From: Coemansia sp. RSA 922
Lineage: Eukaryota; Kickxellomycota; Kickxellomycetes; Kickxellales; Kickxellaceae
Length of the DNA stretch: 26,009 nucleotides
Reading direction: 5' to 3'
Assembly (NCBI GenBank): GCA_027577415.1
Contig: JANBQS010000214.1
Span: 1 to 26,009, forward strand
Part shown: one piece after another, positions 11,001 through 17,225 of the stretch
Position numbering within the stretch: the stretch's first letter is position 1
How the letters are laid out: every line of letters begins with the position of its first letter
The notes under the pieces: model-generated
The model's input: only the letters and a program-made list of their open reading frames with translations
The model's database searches: none
Told to the model about the DNA's origin: nothing
Program-made: the position numbers and the translations under genes

Positions 11001-11301
11001 ACAAGATAAAATGAACCGCAATGTTAGCATGTACGTCGACGAGCCCAGGGACAATGCGCGCGCAGGAGCAAGTGCCTCGGGAGATGCAAGCGGCGAGGAG
11101 AATCACTTGACGGACCAGGAAGAAACCAACGCCTTTGCTGCTGAAGAGGAAAACAAGGAGGCTGAGAGGTCAATTATACACGTCGGCCAGCGCCTTGGAG
11201 CGACTATTAGCGTTGAGGGTCAAGTCAGTGAGCTGATCCAGCAGGCGACCGATTCGGGTCTTTTATCGCGCTTGTTTGAGGGCTGGAGCGCTTGGTACTA
11301 G
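2041..11301 (+). CDS. TEL1: Serine/threonine kinase Tel1 (ATM family PIKK)
   Basis: The 3086-residue protein is full length for the Tel1/ATM family, whose known members run roughly 2800-3050 residues. In this family the kinase is recruited by the MRN/MRX complex to double-strand breaks and telomeres and phosphorylates SQ/TQ sites in checkpoint proteins. Seen here: a TAN motif at residues 38-56 (LKLIESSKATER core), specific to Tel1/ATM; a long helical-repeat N-terminal region; a FAT region at about 1900-2570 with a predicted coiled coil at about 2413-2465 and the PYHTMY motif near its end; and a PI3K-like kinase domain with ATP-binding Lys 2729 (LVKGKDDLRQD), catalytic loop GDRHLQN at 2890-2896 and DLG at 2910-2912. 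An acidic linker follows, then a FATC domain at about 3056-3086 ending EGWSAWY. The ATG at 2041 begins MSGPRRR. An in-frame TTG at 2005 is less likely. The whole 9.3 kb has no intron. It converges with the NADH dehydrogenase gene 101 bases away. Confidence 0.96.
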   Translation: MSGPRRRVGVAPREETVVVGGTAGWTGSRSGSAIDAHLKLIESSKATERAQGIQQLAEVLREDGNGTHALAASLNSSTWEQVITWTARILIKESQTYINRHGSEWPQMSASAERVSNKIHTQYSGHIRHIWIAAMPYLPEKLARFLTKHMVESVQESPCLIGVLGADYAKALRAWAAHEPHVLNCRDGRAEAIVDMCIQWLLSRTNTAAESQMSVDSVTDHGVAPGDAEFAAVLLAIVTTASPARLTRLETKVLDFCVEYSRFYTRENSCHVSILDTVNVILLATADEQIVGNPERSKSLLSSCLQLWLTRSAHTKTSVLYSIRILTRLVATALGDASDTEVQPLLELTLKYLTAGAWDKVGFMLLPSSLLSTWPLVHGGGPRDDTKMDTPLHQRLTELWPMVEPNKVAFFDTVAFIVTTLTARSAKADADRPAHRKKRSRSAPTPLARLLTSIGSEDAVANARGAAQVVWFVANFYADDLGAAQCRELLQDIRSLVQDSDTSQKGELLEWILGIFYSLARYDTPNSEQVATTYTATDHIWRHAIAGLESGLAGAAALVFYMLHKCGGSSADVCLLCKQAAEALVASPNKHGADVAQLSLLLAQNARPSKRLSSSESAAKAFSQAAMQLCQYAAKNRWSLDLFAKAVGQAFAFSDLHGQLGAPSGERAIESSKLCALGPSWVTEMRFLHVLQVLDALPGNATMYGSSANKRSNCDVEPKASPAEMSSLSVAQWNLVAQQLLKGVEQCTELEHSHLLQEALPYIAHTLWKISRHIASVEQAASHVDADLEPSLAAQIAIDLSERLLAFVSDSKNPALVWRTLTFVHMWPESFNQLAGLEGLVSWLLASLFDSDHAGVLCELAWGGPGVHGAATIHTDHSNQQATQATGSAENGSHRALEANMLSTSAGLVSAPWRPIVAILSALVGRRAELGLELATRLKDLIETLDDASLLVVGELIARCAVISPSQSGESLSGQLLKRVLKLLDSYDHTGHMPTLFGVMQVVYALIIQSSGTELGRGEDLPRFVAWLAMETHASHVDPFLEIHFMRSIAGPWGRCECDELVSVLSIVDTSAADLLAHRAQGATNFVVRLAAEQQLALYGLKLPYLRSDGSLAYPDAPQTEARDTLVFITRDIGLALLVASSGYTVPGALCILLRQVDSRSGCSPMVVEACQRLLASIAKNSGFSSVGRMVSECATDIFCVNPELFDVVIEYLGSQRTPELDLQLRLDAALEWMLRGELENALSSMPKPATGVELATAVDTWPVGWFAHLLVLEADDPELFARIRHDILVPCLASERLTRLTKDTPELAVIHILALCLPEKNMSLDIKLAIESMTDSTNTRPISGSFQRLCELLLKSRTLPQWGRRYSRQSICSTVENVAKSSCGISTHEFLSNSRTAWIVIQIQSRLQAAQCNEEKQRLGGSLCLLVGLALPDILDSPLVQSVLTRVLVDLWRQRCEHARIMACLATGLLLDGSVSGVARALISTIGTGLLDAVAVDDARDSQALWPLTRLLLAAADFGSSILLDDSRKLFIGSDLEMLYDWARLPTLVITRAAIRQSEDRVGLADVADRAALLLGTVSNSVTYAEILVESLERLLQLALPLGSESKDPSPLDAVASGPLAQIDLAANVVAVLVRVQQSVLGHIRGTHSARRSDNRVTAILLRAMSLLQVIEQPSDGSVDDVANSKARLMVEGDLNWLICDVVTRSSNQGAVIAAISVAAELRGTLSSADSGTDALERLDGKQRWIFRDVASMPAVTVDAQKHPRWLRRPEGPPRLDYALLESLCASGKSPSDAFSELVCALASHKECTKAKPAIPLILADSRAASCLLPHILLEILPTAELSTREEVAAFLLDFVHNWRDRAPGMARDVITRTLETRQLDQQYSDIRKFFERLPVALFEMADLAAKLGMPATAAFLLECDLTCTGDERLANINAISSEARELLRVVNKKLGNQPAAQLLGSVSNIDDILRRCRDTADWRTLLLYQEAACASQQRQHGNQLDSGEFDIGDTLISLGLLNAMRPNSLGDDSLKSNGLNGALAGSSQAAYGASWRLAKWDVPAVPLTQSTASHGSGVFLSPVDRPEEALYSLLRLRSNGQLAEAASSVQEFMASASAVAAITEPASSLREAWSYRAVGMLLPLFSIRTRLAQSPQEFLHTSQIASALLARNRGTMPAEAAEPIYQVNLTLHEIAVCEAATSGTAGCEIDSVFSRYKEAVRLACLTARQAHNWQSSMNHIFRLRAMAKSVGHLSNTLEPELRLWEAETLWEAGNYTLAIEILQSHKREMEQTLNQARIEISSGLLDSAAMVVSPVPVQSPSPAAQHWTRNELEAATILMSRIILTVGEWSDQQRRERPAVLWTEYFNKSAILLQEINSPTAWTGRALHALAAFAERQCVELTSTRDNESTIAVRRQKTRELDACQQEIARTSSTSEVQRLRGILRRLEIQVSNDQKELDELRSSIGGFLRLAIWSFVKCLGCTDAFDNCVYSLVSLIMTNARAQELQSVLSSGVMDGVPSHKFLLLSHQLCARLSTEEDAFHQTITQLVSRMAVEYPYHTMYHLFALRNANRALSSSASAKLSRKGSLSSRQVQESEKMEERRSEAATSILTRVSSQSPDLRSIAQAINELCSSYIDLAVCPVPDKFKNSKVGDKLIPFSSRARISKLIKDLPPNIPVLTAALRADAPGDYMCVPFVSSITAGYSLAGGINLPKILRLVGTDGKRYKQLVKGKDDLRQDAIIQQLFHVINRFMRSAGARSVGSVSLASSATSSLRMRTYQVVPLTKRCGVLQWVDNTMPFGAWFQDREKTYRPNAPTMSQLRATIHDVHKDKAATTRQKLEVFERVCAMAPPVFRFFFYEQFYNAQGWFEHRETYIRSAAVSSIAGWVLGIGDRHLQNILVDKATAELVHIDLGIAFDMGKLLPIPELIPFRLTREVIDGMGLLGLDGTFRHSCQAALQAMRDNAQVVITILNVLKVDPLYTWSLIPLRQDKMNRNVSMYVDEPRDNARAGASASGDASGEENHLTDQEETNAFAAEEENKEAERSIIHVGQRLGATISVEGQVSELIQQATDSGLLSRLFEGWSAWY

Positions 11302-11402
11302 ATATGTTGCATTTTTACATGAGTTTAGATTGTATATACGATGAATGGAGAATATATTGCAGTGCACAGCTAAAGGACACAAGTAATCTAACATCGCTGC
11401 TT

Positions 11403-12932
11403 TTAGTCGACGCTAATCGTACGCCCAAACATCGCGCGCTTAGCCCAGTCCGTGGCGACCGACAAGCTGCTGCGTACAGAGGAAAGCTCCCAGAGGCAGT
11501 ACGCCTTCCAGAAGACCGAAGTGAACGGACCGCCGACGACTATGCTCTTGTTGAAGAATGGCAGCTCGGCAATGGCCTTTTCGCCGCCAATATACGCCAG
11601 CGATCCATTGGACGAGTAGACAAACGGGCTAGTCTTGGTCAAGATGAGGGAAGAGCCGCTGATAGTTCTTTCGTTTCTGTCTTTGGCCATGGTGTTGAAC
11701 GCCTTGGACAGCCACTTTCCCTGCTGCGAGGCCACTTGCGCGAGCGGGGCATTTTTCGATACAGTGCAGTCGCCAAGCGCCCAAATGTCCTCAGTTCCCT
11801 GTACGCGCAAATAGTCGTCGATTATCAGACCACGTCCGCTGGTTTGTACATCTGGTACCTTTGCGCGCAGCGTGTGTGCAAATTGACGAGCTCGAATGCC
11901 GGCTGCCCAGACTATATTACCATAGGGGATCTCTGTCTCGGAGCCACTGACGCTGTTGCTCACAGTTAGGGTCTTTTCGTCTACTTTTTTGACAGTTGTG
12001 TTGGTGAGGAGATTGATGCCCGTTTTCTTGAACATAAGCTGCGTATAGTAGACGAGCTTCTTGTCGAATGAGGGAAGTACGTTTGGTAGGGACTCGACTA
12101 GCGTGATGCGGATCTTGCTGGCTAACTCTGGTACCCAGCGACTGAGGTCATCGGCGATCAGGTCGTGTAACTCGCCAGCAAACTCTACGCCAGTCGGCCC
12201 GCCACCCACTACGACCATGTGTAGCAGTCGGTCGCGCTCGGCCTCGGAAATGTTGGCAAACGAAGCCTTTTCTATAGCATCCTTGATTCTGCGACGAATC
12301 TTACTGACATCGCCCATTTCCTTTAAGAAACACGCATATTTTTCGACTCCGGGCGTGCCAAACGTGTTGTAGGTACCGCCGATGCCAACCACTAAGTAGT
12401 CGTAGTTTATCCGTGTGCTCTGGTTGGAGGCGCTATCGAGTTCTTCGCCTTGTTCGAGGACTAGCTCCTTTTTTGTCATATCAATGTCTGTGCACTGTGC
12501 TTCGTAAAAGCGAATGTCCTTGCTGCGGCGTCCAATGATGTGTCTAATGGGCTCCATGATCGAGCGGCTCTCGGTGGTTCCAACCGTACAGCTGGGTAGT
12601 AGTGGCGTGAAGAGAAAGTAGTTACGCGGGGATACGACCACAACATTGTAGCTATTTGTATCGAGGGATTTCAGTATTGTCGTCGATCCCCAGCCAGTGC
12701 CCAAGAGCACTAATGTCTTTTTCTTGTTGTTGGGTGTGGTTTTGCGAGATTCGGTGAGTACGACTGGATCTGTTATCGTGGTCGTACTTGTGGCGTATGT
12801 GCGGTGCCGAGCGAACAGTGGAGCTAGGTACGCCCTTTCGGCTACATGAACAGATCGAGAGCCAATGTTGGCACGGATGACTGTGTGTAGTCCACGCTGC
12901 GCAATTGGTCCTGACTTGGAAAAGGGAAGCAT
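11403..12932 (-). CDS. Mitochondrial type II (rotenone-insensitive) NADH:ubiquinone oxidoreductase
   Basis: A 509-residue flavoprotein of the NDH-2 family (yeast NDE1/NDE2/NDI1 type). It passes electrons from NADH to ubiquinone at the inner mitochondrial membrane without pumping protons. Seen here: a basic, Ser/Arg/Ala-rich N-terminus of about 50 residues ending near HRTYAT, typical of a mitochondrial presequence; an FAD-binding Rossmann motif GTGWGS at 78-83; a second, NADH-binding motif VVGGGPTGVEFAGE at 241-254; the FAD-contacting IWALGDC at 383-389; the quinone-site motif AQVASQQGKWL at 398-408; and the membrane-associating C-terminus ending FGRTISVD. There is no EF-hand insertion. Whether the active site faces the matrix or the intermembrane space cannot be told, so no specific symbol is given. 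The ATG at 12932 gives a good presequence, and a TATA box lies about 85 bases upstream. It converges with TEL1. Confidence 0.95.
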   Translation of the reverse strand: MLPFSKSGPIAQRGLHTVIRANIGSRSVHVAERAYLAPLFARHRTYATSTTTITDPVVLTESRKTTPNNKKKTLVLLGTGWGSTTILKSLDTNSYNVVVVSPRNYFLFTPLLPSCTVGTTESRSIMEPIRHIIGRRSKDIRFYEAQCTDIDMTKKELVLEQGEELDSASNQSTRINYDYLVVGIGGTYNTFGTPGVEKYACFLKEMGDVSKIRRRIKDAIEKASFANISEAERDRLLHMVVVGGGPTGVEFAGELHDLIADDLSRWVPELASKIRITLVESLPNVLPSFDKKLVYYTQLMFKKTGINLLTNTTVKKVDEKTLTVSNSVSGSETEIPYGNIVWAAGIRARQFAHTLRAKVPDVQTSGRGLIIDDYLRVQGTEDIWALGDCTVSKNAPLAQVASQQGKWLSKAFNTMAKDRNERTISGSSLILTKTSPFVYSSNGSLAYIGGEKAIAELPFFNKSIVVGGPFTSVFWKAYCLWELSSVRSSLSVATDWAKRAMFGRTISVD

Positions 12933-13016
12933 TGAAAAATATTAATAGGATTGAAGAGAAAGAAAATATGTTTCAAAAAAAAAAAGTCCGCTGTATGCTT
13001 GGAGGAGAAAAGCGCC

Positions 13017-13024
13017 TTTATATA
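13017..13024 (-). promoter_or_regulatory. TATA box of the NADH dehydrogenase gene
   Basis: On the minus strand the sequence reads TATATAAAG, a near-ideal TATA box, about 85 bases upstream of the ATG at 12932. It is set in a more GC-rich local context (GGGAGG before, GCGC after), which makes it stand out from the surrounding AT-rich DNA. Initiation would give a short 5' leader of roughly 30-60 bases. Confidence 0.6.
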
Positions 13025-13534
13025 CCTCCCTGCTCGTACAACATTTGCCCGGAGCAATGCCAGAAAGTGATAGGCGGCGGTGACAACACCAGCGACGACT
13101 TTGGTTGGCGAGCTACTTTCCCGAAAATAGAAAATAATTACCCCCAATCCCCCGCGAATGCTGCGCAGATTTGTTAAGCTCCTGTCATCTCCGAGTTTTT
13201 TGTCACTCGGAACGGCAAACCGAATAGAAAACACTCACTCAGTTGATCTTGTGACTATTCTAGATGTTTGGGGGGGGGATGATGAGGGCAATGAATTGCA
13301 GTAAGCTATTTGGCGGATAATTATGATTAGAAAGACCAGCCTGGCAATCAAGACCAAATCGTGTTTCTCATAGATATCTGGTTCTTGTTTTTATCTTTTC
13401 TTTTGGTTCTGGCAGAGTGGAGGATGTGAGAAAGAAAATAGTGGATATTTTTGAATAGCAAAGAGGAAACGTGTTTATAATCAATTCGCTTTTTGTTATT
13501 GCGGCTAGAAACGACAAAATTCGCGCCTTAGTCG

Positions 13535-13541
13535 TCACGTG
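13535..13541. promoter_or_regulatory. Possible bHLH site (TCACGTG)
   Basis: TCACGTG matches the preferred site of Cbf1-type fungal bHLH factors (known family preference). It lies about 600 bases upstream of the NADH dehydrogenase start and 1.2 kb upstream of the 14720 gene, so neither target is obvious. A 7-base match in 1.8 kb can easily be chance. Confidence 0.2.
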
Positions 13542-14719
13542 CTGCATGTTTGTTATGACCTAGAAACGCTATTTTAACGCGTGTCGAAAATGTAAAGATC
13601 GAGCGACAAAAAGGTGTGCGGCGTATTGCCATGCGCACATATACGCAGGGAGGGATAGTTTGGTGTGTCAATAGAGGAGGCATTGTGAGGGCTGAAGAAA
13701 TCGCACTACTTAACCCTTGCTCACTCTTGACCGCTCACTGCCTTCTATTAAATATCATGCCAATTTATTAATCCTTAACGTGGCGTCTAGCAGAATGCGT
13801 CAAACATGTCTTGAACCGAAAAATACAATTGCCTATTCAGGGTGCTTCCATTGTTCGCGAATATTTGTGTTGTGAGTAGCATTGTCGTTACTCTTAAAAA
13901 AAAATAGAGCTGAAAGGACCACAGCAAAAACAAGTGTAAAAACTTTTGTGGCGTCTGCGGACTAAGATTCATCTTTAATAGCCACTACTTACTCGCCAAC
14001 ATACAAGACCCCGGTGGATAATATTGGCACGCCATGACATTGCGTGTGCGACATGATACACAAGTTGCAATGTTGGGTGTATATTCAAGCTCCCGTCGAG
14101 CAGGAATATTAGAAAATCGAGCTATCACTGACGCAAACCTCTCTCTCCGCGACGCAACAGAGTCCTAGTGCACTACGCCTCAATCTCTGCCAGGCTGCTT
14201 TTGGAGTCAGTGGCGCAGAAATCTTGTAATATAGATGGCCTGACAATGGCACATGCTCAGCCATCGTCGAATTGCGATTGTTGAAGCCGCTTGTGTCGAT
14301 GCTAGCCATTATTACAACATGCCCCCCTTCTGTGTCTTGTAATACATTTGGCTTGTTTGGTGCGGTTTGTTGTCATTTGTTGCAATTTTATTTGCTGCCA
14401 TTCTAGGGCAGTAAAAAAAATAGTATCGGTCCCCCGAAATCTTCATGTCAAAAACCGTGGCTGCCACCTAGTTTGTTTTCGCTTCCTTTTTCTTAACAGT
14501 TCACTTACTGTCTATTCATTCACCAATTTTTACGAACACTCCTTTTTCCCCTCTCTTTCAACCGACCTTTACGATACTCACAACCGCACTCCCCTTTGCT
14601 TTTATTTTTTTTGGCAACTCCTAACCCCTTCATTTATTGCATTCATTTCCTAGCTCTTAACCCCTCACGTTGTATTTGAACAACGGCTTACCTTTACTCC
14701 GGATCAACCCTCACCAATC

Positions 14720-15646
14720 ATGCGCGTTTCTCTAGCTATCGCTTTCGCCGTGGCTGTTGTATTTGTCGCTGCGCGCCCCATCGATGTCCACGTAAAGGGA
14801 TCTGCTCTGCGCGAGCAGGGAGCACTCCTGAGGCGAGATGAGGGCCCATCGAGTGGCAAGCAAAACAATAACGACACTCGCACTTCTCAAGCATCACCGC
14901 CGTCCAATGACTCTGGACCACCACCAAACTCACAGCCTGGGTCCTCTTCAAACTCGGATCACCCACCAGCGAAAGCACCCGAATCCGAGCATGGATCAGG
15001 CGACAATAGAATGGATCCGTCTCAGCACATGAGGGACGAGTCTCCGCCCCAGTCCCAGCCTCAGGCTCAGCGTAATTCTGACGATGACCGTTCAGACGCT
15101 CGTGAACAGCCTCGGCCCCAGGCTCAGCCTCAATCTCAACCAAAGGACGAGCGCAATGATGCGCAAGACGGTGGAAATGGCAATAACAGCGGACAGAACA
15201 GAGGTAACAACAACGGTAACAGCAGCGGCAATAACAGCAACGGCAATAACAGCAATAACAGCAGCTCCAACAACAGCGCCAACAATAGCAACAACAACGG
15301 TCGTCAAGAGGAATCTCGCCCAAATGGAGATAACCAGGGCCCTCGTCCAGACAACAATGGTCGCCCTGTACACGAGCACTTTGAACAAGTCCAAAACCCT
15401 GGAGGCAACCCGGGCAACGTAGACCGCTTGACTCACGATGTAGTCAATGACGACCGCAATGGTGTGCACTCAAACATTGTTCAGCGCGTATCTGTCAGCG
15501 GTAACAACGTGAGTGGGCGGGTCACGGACAGAGTTGTTCAGGGTGGCAACGGCGTATTTGTCAATGGCAGAGGGAACACGATCGTGCAGCCGTCGTTCAT
15601 GAACCAATCTGGCCCCAATGGTCCCAACAAGGGCAACAGGCAATGA
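14720..15646 (+). CDS. Secreted intrinsically disordered Asn/Ser/Gln/Pro-rich protein
   Basis: A 308-residue protein of no recognised family. The N-terminus (MRVSLAIAFAVAVVFVAA) is a strong signal peptide cut near residue 18, and a dibasic RR at 38-39 followed by Asp could be a Kex2 site ending a short propeptide. Residues 40-150 are polar and Pro/Gln/Ser-rich with QPQ/PQ runs. Residues about 149-197 are almost pure Asn/Ser/Gly. The C-terminal 90 residues are less simple, with Val/Asn/Gly/Arg-rich stretches (for example VSVSGNNVSGRV and GGNGVFVNGRGN) that could form extended strands. There are no cysteines, membrane anchor or enzyme motifs. It could be a wall or matrix protein, an adhesin-like spacer or a spore-coat component. 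The first ATG is chosen because it opens the signal peptide. The upstream 250 bases are pyrimidine-rich, as in strongly expressed fungal genes. Confidence 0.75.
   Translation: MRVSLAIAFAVAVVFVAARPIDVHVKGSALREQGALLRRDEGPSSGKQNNNDTRTSQASPPSNDSGPPPNSQPGSSSNSDHPPAKAPESEHGSGDNRMDPSQHMRDESPPQSQPQAQRNSDDDRSDAREQPRPQAQPQSQPKDERNDAQDGGNGNNSGQNRGNNNGNSSGNNSNGNNSNNSSSNNSANNSNNNGRQEESRPNGDNQGPRPDNNGRPVHEHFEQVQNPGGNPGNVDRLTHDVVNDDRNGVHSNIVQRVSVSGNNVSGRVTDRVVQGGNGVFVNGRGNTIVQPSFMNQSGPNGPNKGNRQ
15169..15302 (+). repeat. AAC/AGC/GGC codon-repeat tract encoding Asn/Ser/Gly
   Basis: About 45 codons are built nearly entirely from AAC, AAT, AGC and GGC/GGT in irregular order. They give runs such as NNSNGNNSNN inside the 14720-15646 protein. 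The interrupted codon pattern points to old slippage since blurred by substitution. Length differences between strains would be expected. Confidence 0.8.
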
Positions 15647-16111
15647 TGTGCTCCAAAGGCTCTGTCAGTAGCTATTTTCGTCTCTTTTCTATTTTCGAAT
15701 AATGTTGGTGTTGACATATTACCACTACGCATTGCTGCAAGGCAATAGGGAATGCTCATGTCATCGCGCATGTTTACTGTACATGCAAGGCTTGGAGAGG
15801 AGGAACCGGGCCAATTGGTAGACCGTAGTGGTCTCTGCAGGATAGCACACGACGGAAAGATTGACGCTTGCAAAAGAAGGACCATGTGGTCCGTCTGTCG
15901 ATCCCCACTTACCTCTACTGCGAACTACGGCAGTGTTGGCTGAAACCCGGCGTAAAAACGTCTTTCTCTTTTCATGTCAAAAATTTTCACTAACGCGATA
16001 AATGAGCCTTTCATCGGGTCCCTATTGTAACATTATTTATTACCACGACTATTTTTTTTCGTTAGCACCACACTCCTGCGCCCCACCTAGTTACCCGACC
16101 ACAGACAGATC
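15647..16111. other. Intergenic: 3' region with small inverted repeats, then promoter of the 16112 gene
   Basis: No gene is supported in these 465 bases. A 64-codon frame at 15752-15943 lacks recognisable features. Between 15810 and 15900 there are compact inverted repeats: AGACC/GGTCT with a 5-base loop (15820-15834) and GGACCA/TGGTCC with a 2-base spacer (15879-15892). From 15960 to 16111 the DNA turns AT-rich, with TATTTATT about 75 bases before the ATG at 16112. Confidence 0.5.
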
Positions 16112-17110
16112 ATGAGTAGGCCAAACCGGGCTCAGGCGAACGATGACTACAACATTGGTGACTGGTACTCTGCATCGAGAAAGAGTCGAGCCATGTCCGT
16201 GATGCCTGGATATCAGCAGCAGCAGCATCCAAGCCACTATCCGCAAAATGTTGCATCCGAGCCATTACCACAATACCAACAGCCGCCGACACAGCAGCCT
16301 ACCTATACCAAACCCTCGGTGCATGTGGGTGGAGACAACTACAACGGCTCTGCTGACCAGCATGGGCAAGCATATCACTCGCAAAGTAGACCACGTACGC
16401 AACAACAGCAACGAAACTTGGCACCCATGCCCAGCAATGCATACGCATCAGCTGGGCCTTACACACATACCTCGAACCCCAATAGTCGGCCCTACGAACC
16501 AGCGTTGCCACATGCATCCGAAGTTCAGTTTAGCTCTAGGGTTCCGACTGGGTATAGTCAACGACCGGCGACTGCAAGTACCGTTGGCTCGGGTCATGCA
16601 ATGGGCTTGTCATTTCCAGCCAGCCTTCGCCAAAGCAAGAGCCGACAAGAGCTACTACAATGCTACGGGGTCTCGCTAGTAGCAGAAAAGGCGTTATACT
16701 TGGACGCCCCTAGCGCCTCAGCGGGCTATGTGCCTCCTGCACGACCAACCACTGCTGCGGTGCAGCTATCGCGCAATAAGTCGCTCAAGGATGGATACAG
16801 TAAGCGCCGAGCTGGCGGCGATTCGGGAATGGGCGAGTGTTGTGGATCGTGTTGTGGTGGCTGTATGCGTTGCTCGTGTATATCGTCTTGTTGCTGCCTG
16901 AGTCCTATCCTTTCATGGCTGCTTTTGCTTCTTGTTCTGGTTGGCATCGCGCTTGCTCTTTACTTTAACTGGGGTCGCATCGTCAGCGCCGTGAACAAAG
17001 GTGCAAGTAACACAGCAGCCACGCCGTCGGGTGTCTCTCCAGCACTTCCAACTACGGCAATTGACGACTTGGTTAACTCGGCAACTGCTTTGCTAGCGGC
17101 AGCACTATAG
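16112..17110 (+). CDS. Single-span membrane protein with disordered N-terminus and cysteine cluster
   Basis: A 332-residue protein with no named family recognised. Residues 1-240 are polar and disordered, rich in Gln, Pro, Ser and Tyr (a QQQQ run near residue 35), and include an RQSKSRQELLQ segment near residues 173-183. Residues 243-262 hold ten cysteines (CCGSCCGGCMRCSC, then CCC at 260-262) immediately before one hydrophobic span at about 266-287 (LLLLLVLVGIALALYF). About 45 residues follow the span. There is no N-terminal signal peptide. A long cytosolic N-terminus with the juxtamembrane cysteines as S-acylation (palmitoylation) targets is a reasonable inference. A metal- or disulfide-binding role is less likely given the position. 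It converges with ADE2, with 115 bases between stops. The first ATG is used and no in-frame alternative nearby looks better. Confidence 0.8.
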   Translation: MSRPNRAQANDDYNIGDWYSASRKSRAMSVMPGYQQQQHPSHYPQNVASEPLPQYQQPPTQQPTYTKPSVHVGGDNYNGSADQHGQAYHSQSRPRTQQQQRNLAPMPSNAYASAGPYTHTSNPNSRPYEPALPHASEVQFSSRVPTGYSQRPATASTVGSGHAMGLSFPASLRQSKSRQELLQCYGVSLVAEKALYLDAPSASAGYVPPARPTTAAVQLSRNKSLKDGYSKRRAGGDSGMGECCGSCCGGCMRCSCISSCCCLSPILSWLLLLLVLVGIALALYFNWGRIVSAVNKGASNTAATPSGVSPALPTTAIDDLVNSATALLAAAL

Positions 17111-17225
17111 CAAGCAAGCCAGCGCCTGCGCCGACTGCGTAACCATTAGTTATAGACACCCTGTATCGCTTTATATTGCTTCGTAATTTATTGGGAGGTT
17201 TACCTTTCTGCTACAAGAAACATGC

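Larger units (their letters stand above)
12933..14719. other. Long AT-rich divergent intergenic region, no gene recognised
   Basis: This is 1.79 kb between two divergently transcribed genes. The left end holds the NADH dehydrogenase promoter. Elsewhere there are homopolymers (A11 near 12976-12986, G9 at 13270-13278, A and T runs), a TCACGTG site at 13535-13541, an ACGCGT at 13577-13582, and small imperfect hairpins near 13616-13646. Open frames are short (66 codons or fewer, apart from one overlapping the NADH dehydrogenase start) and lack recognisable domains. From about 14460 to 14719 the plus strand is strongly pyrimidine-rich, which suits a 5' region of the 14720 gene, possibly with a 5' UTR intron ending at TTCTTAACAG near 14500. 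A non-coding RNA cannot be excluded. Confidence 0.5.

Noticed and set aside
12842..13234. 130-codon minus-strand frame overlapping the start of the NADH dehydrogenase gene
   Set aside because: It overlaps a confident gene and its TATA box, is Phe/Ser-rich as expected of translated AT-rich DNA, and has no motif.
14109..14309. 66-codon minus-strand frame with ATG in the long gap
   Set aside because: It has no signal peptide, domain or codon pattern; a frame of this length is expected by chance in 1.8 kb.
15092..15469. Alternate-frame open stretches across the Asn/Ser tract, rich in Val/Ala/Thr or Cys
   Set aside because: These are shadows of the AAC/AGC repeat read in other frames; the signal-peptide frame is clearly the real one.
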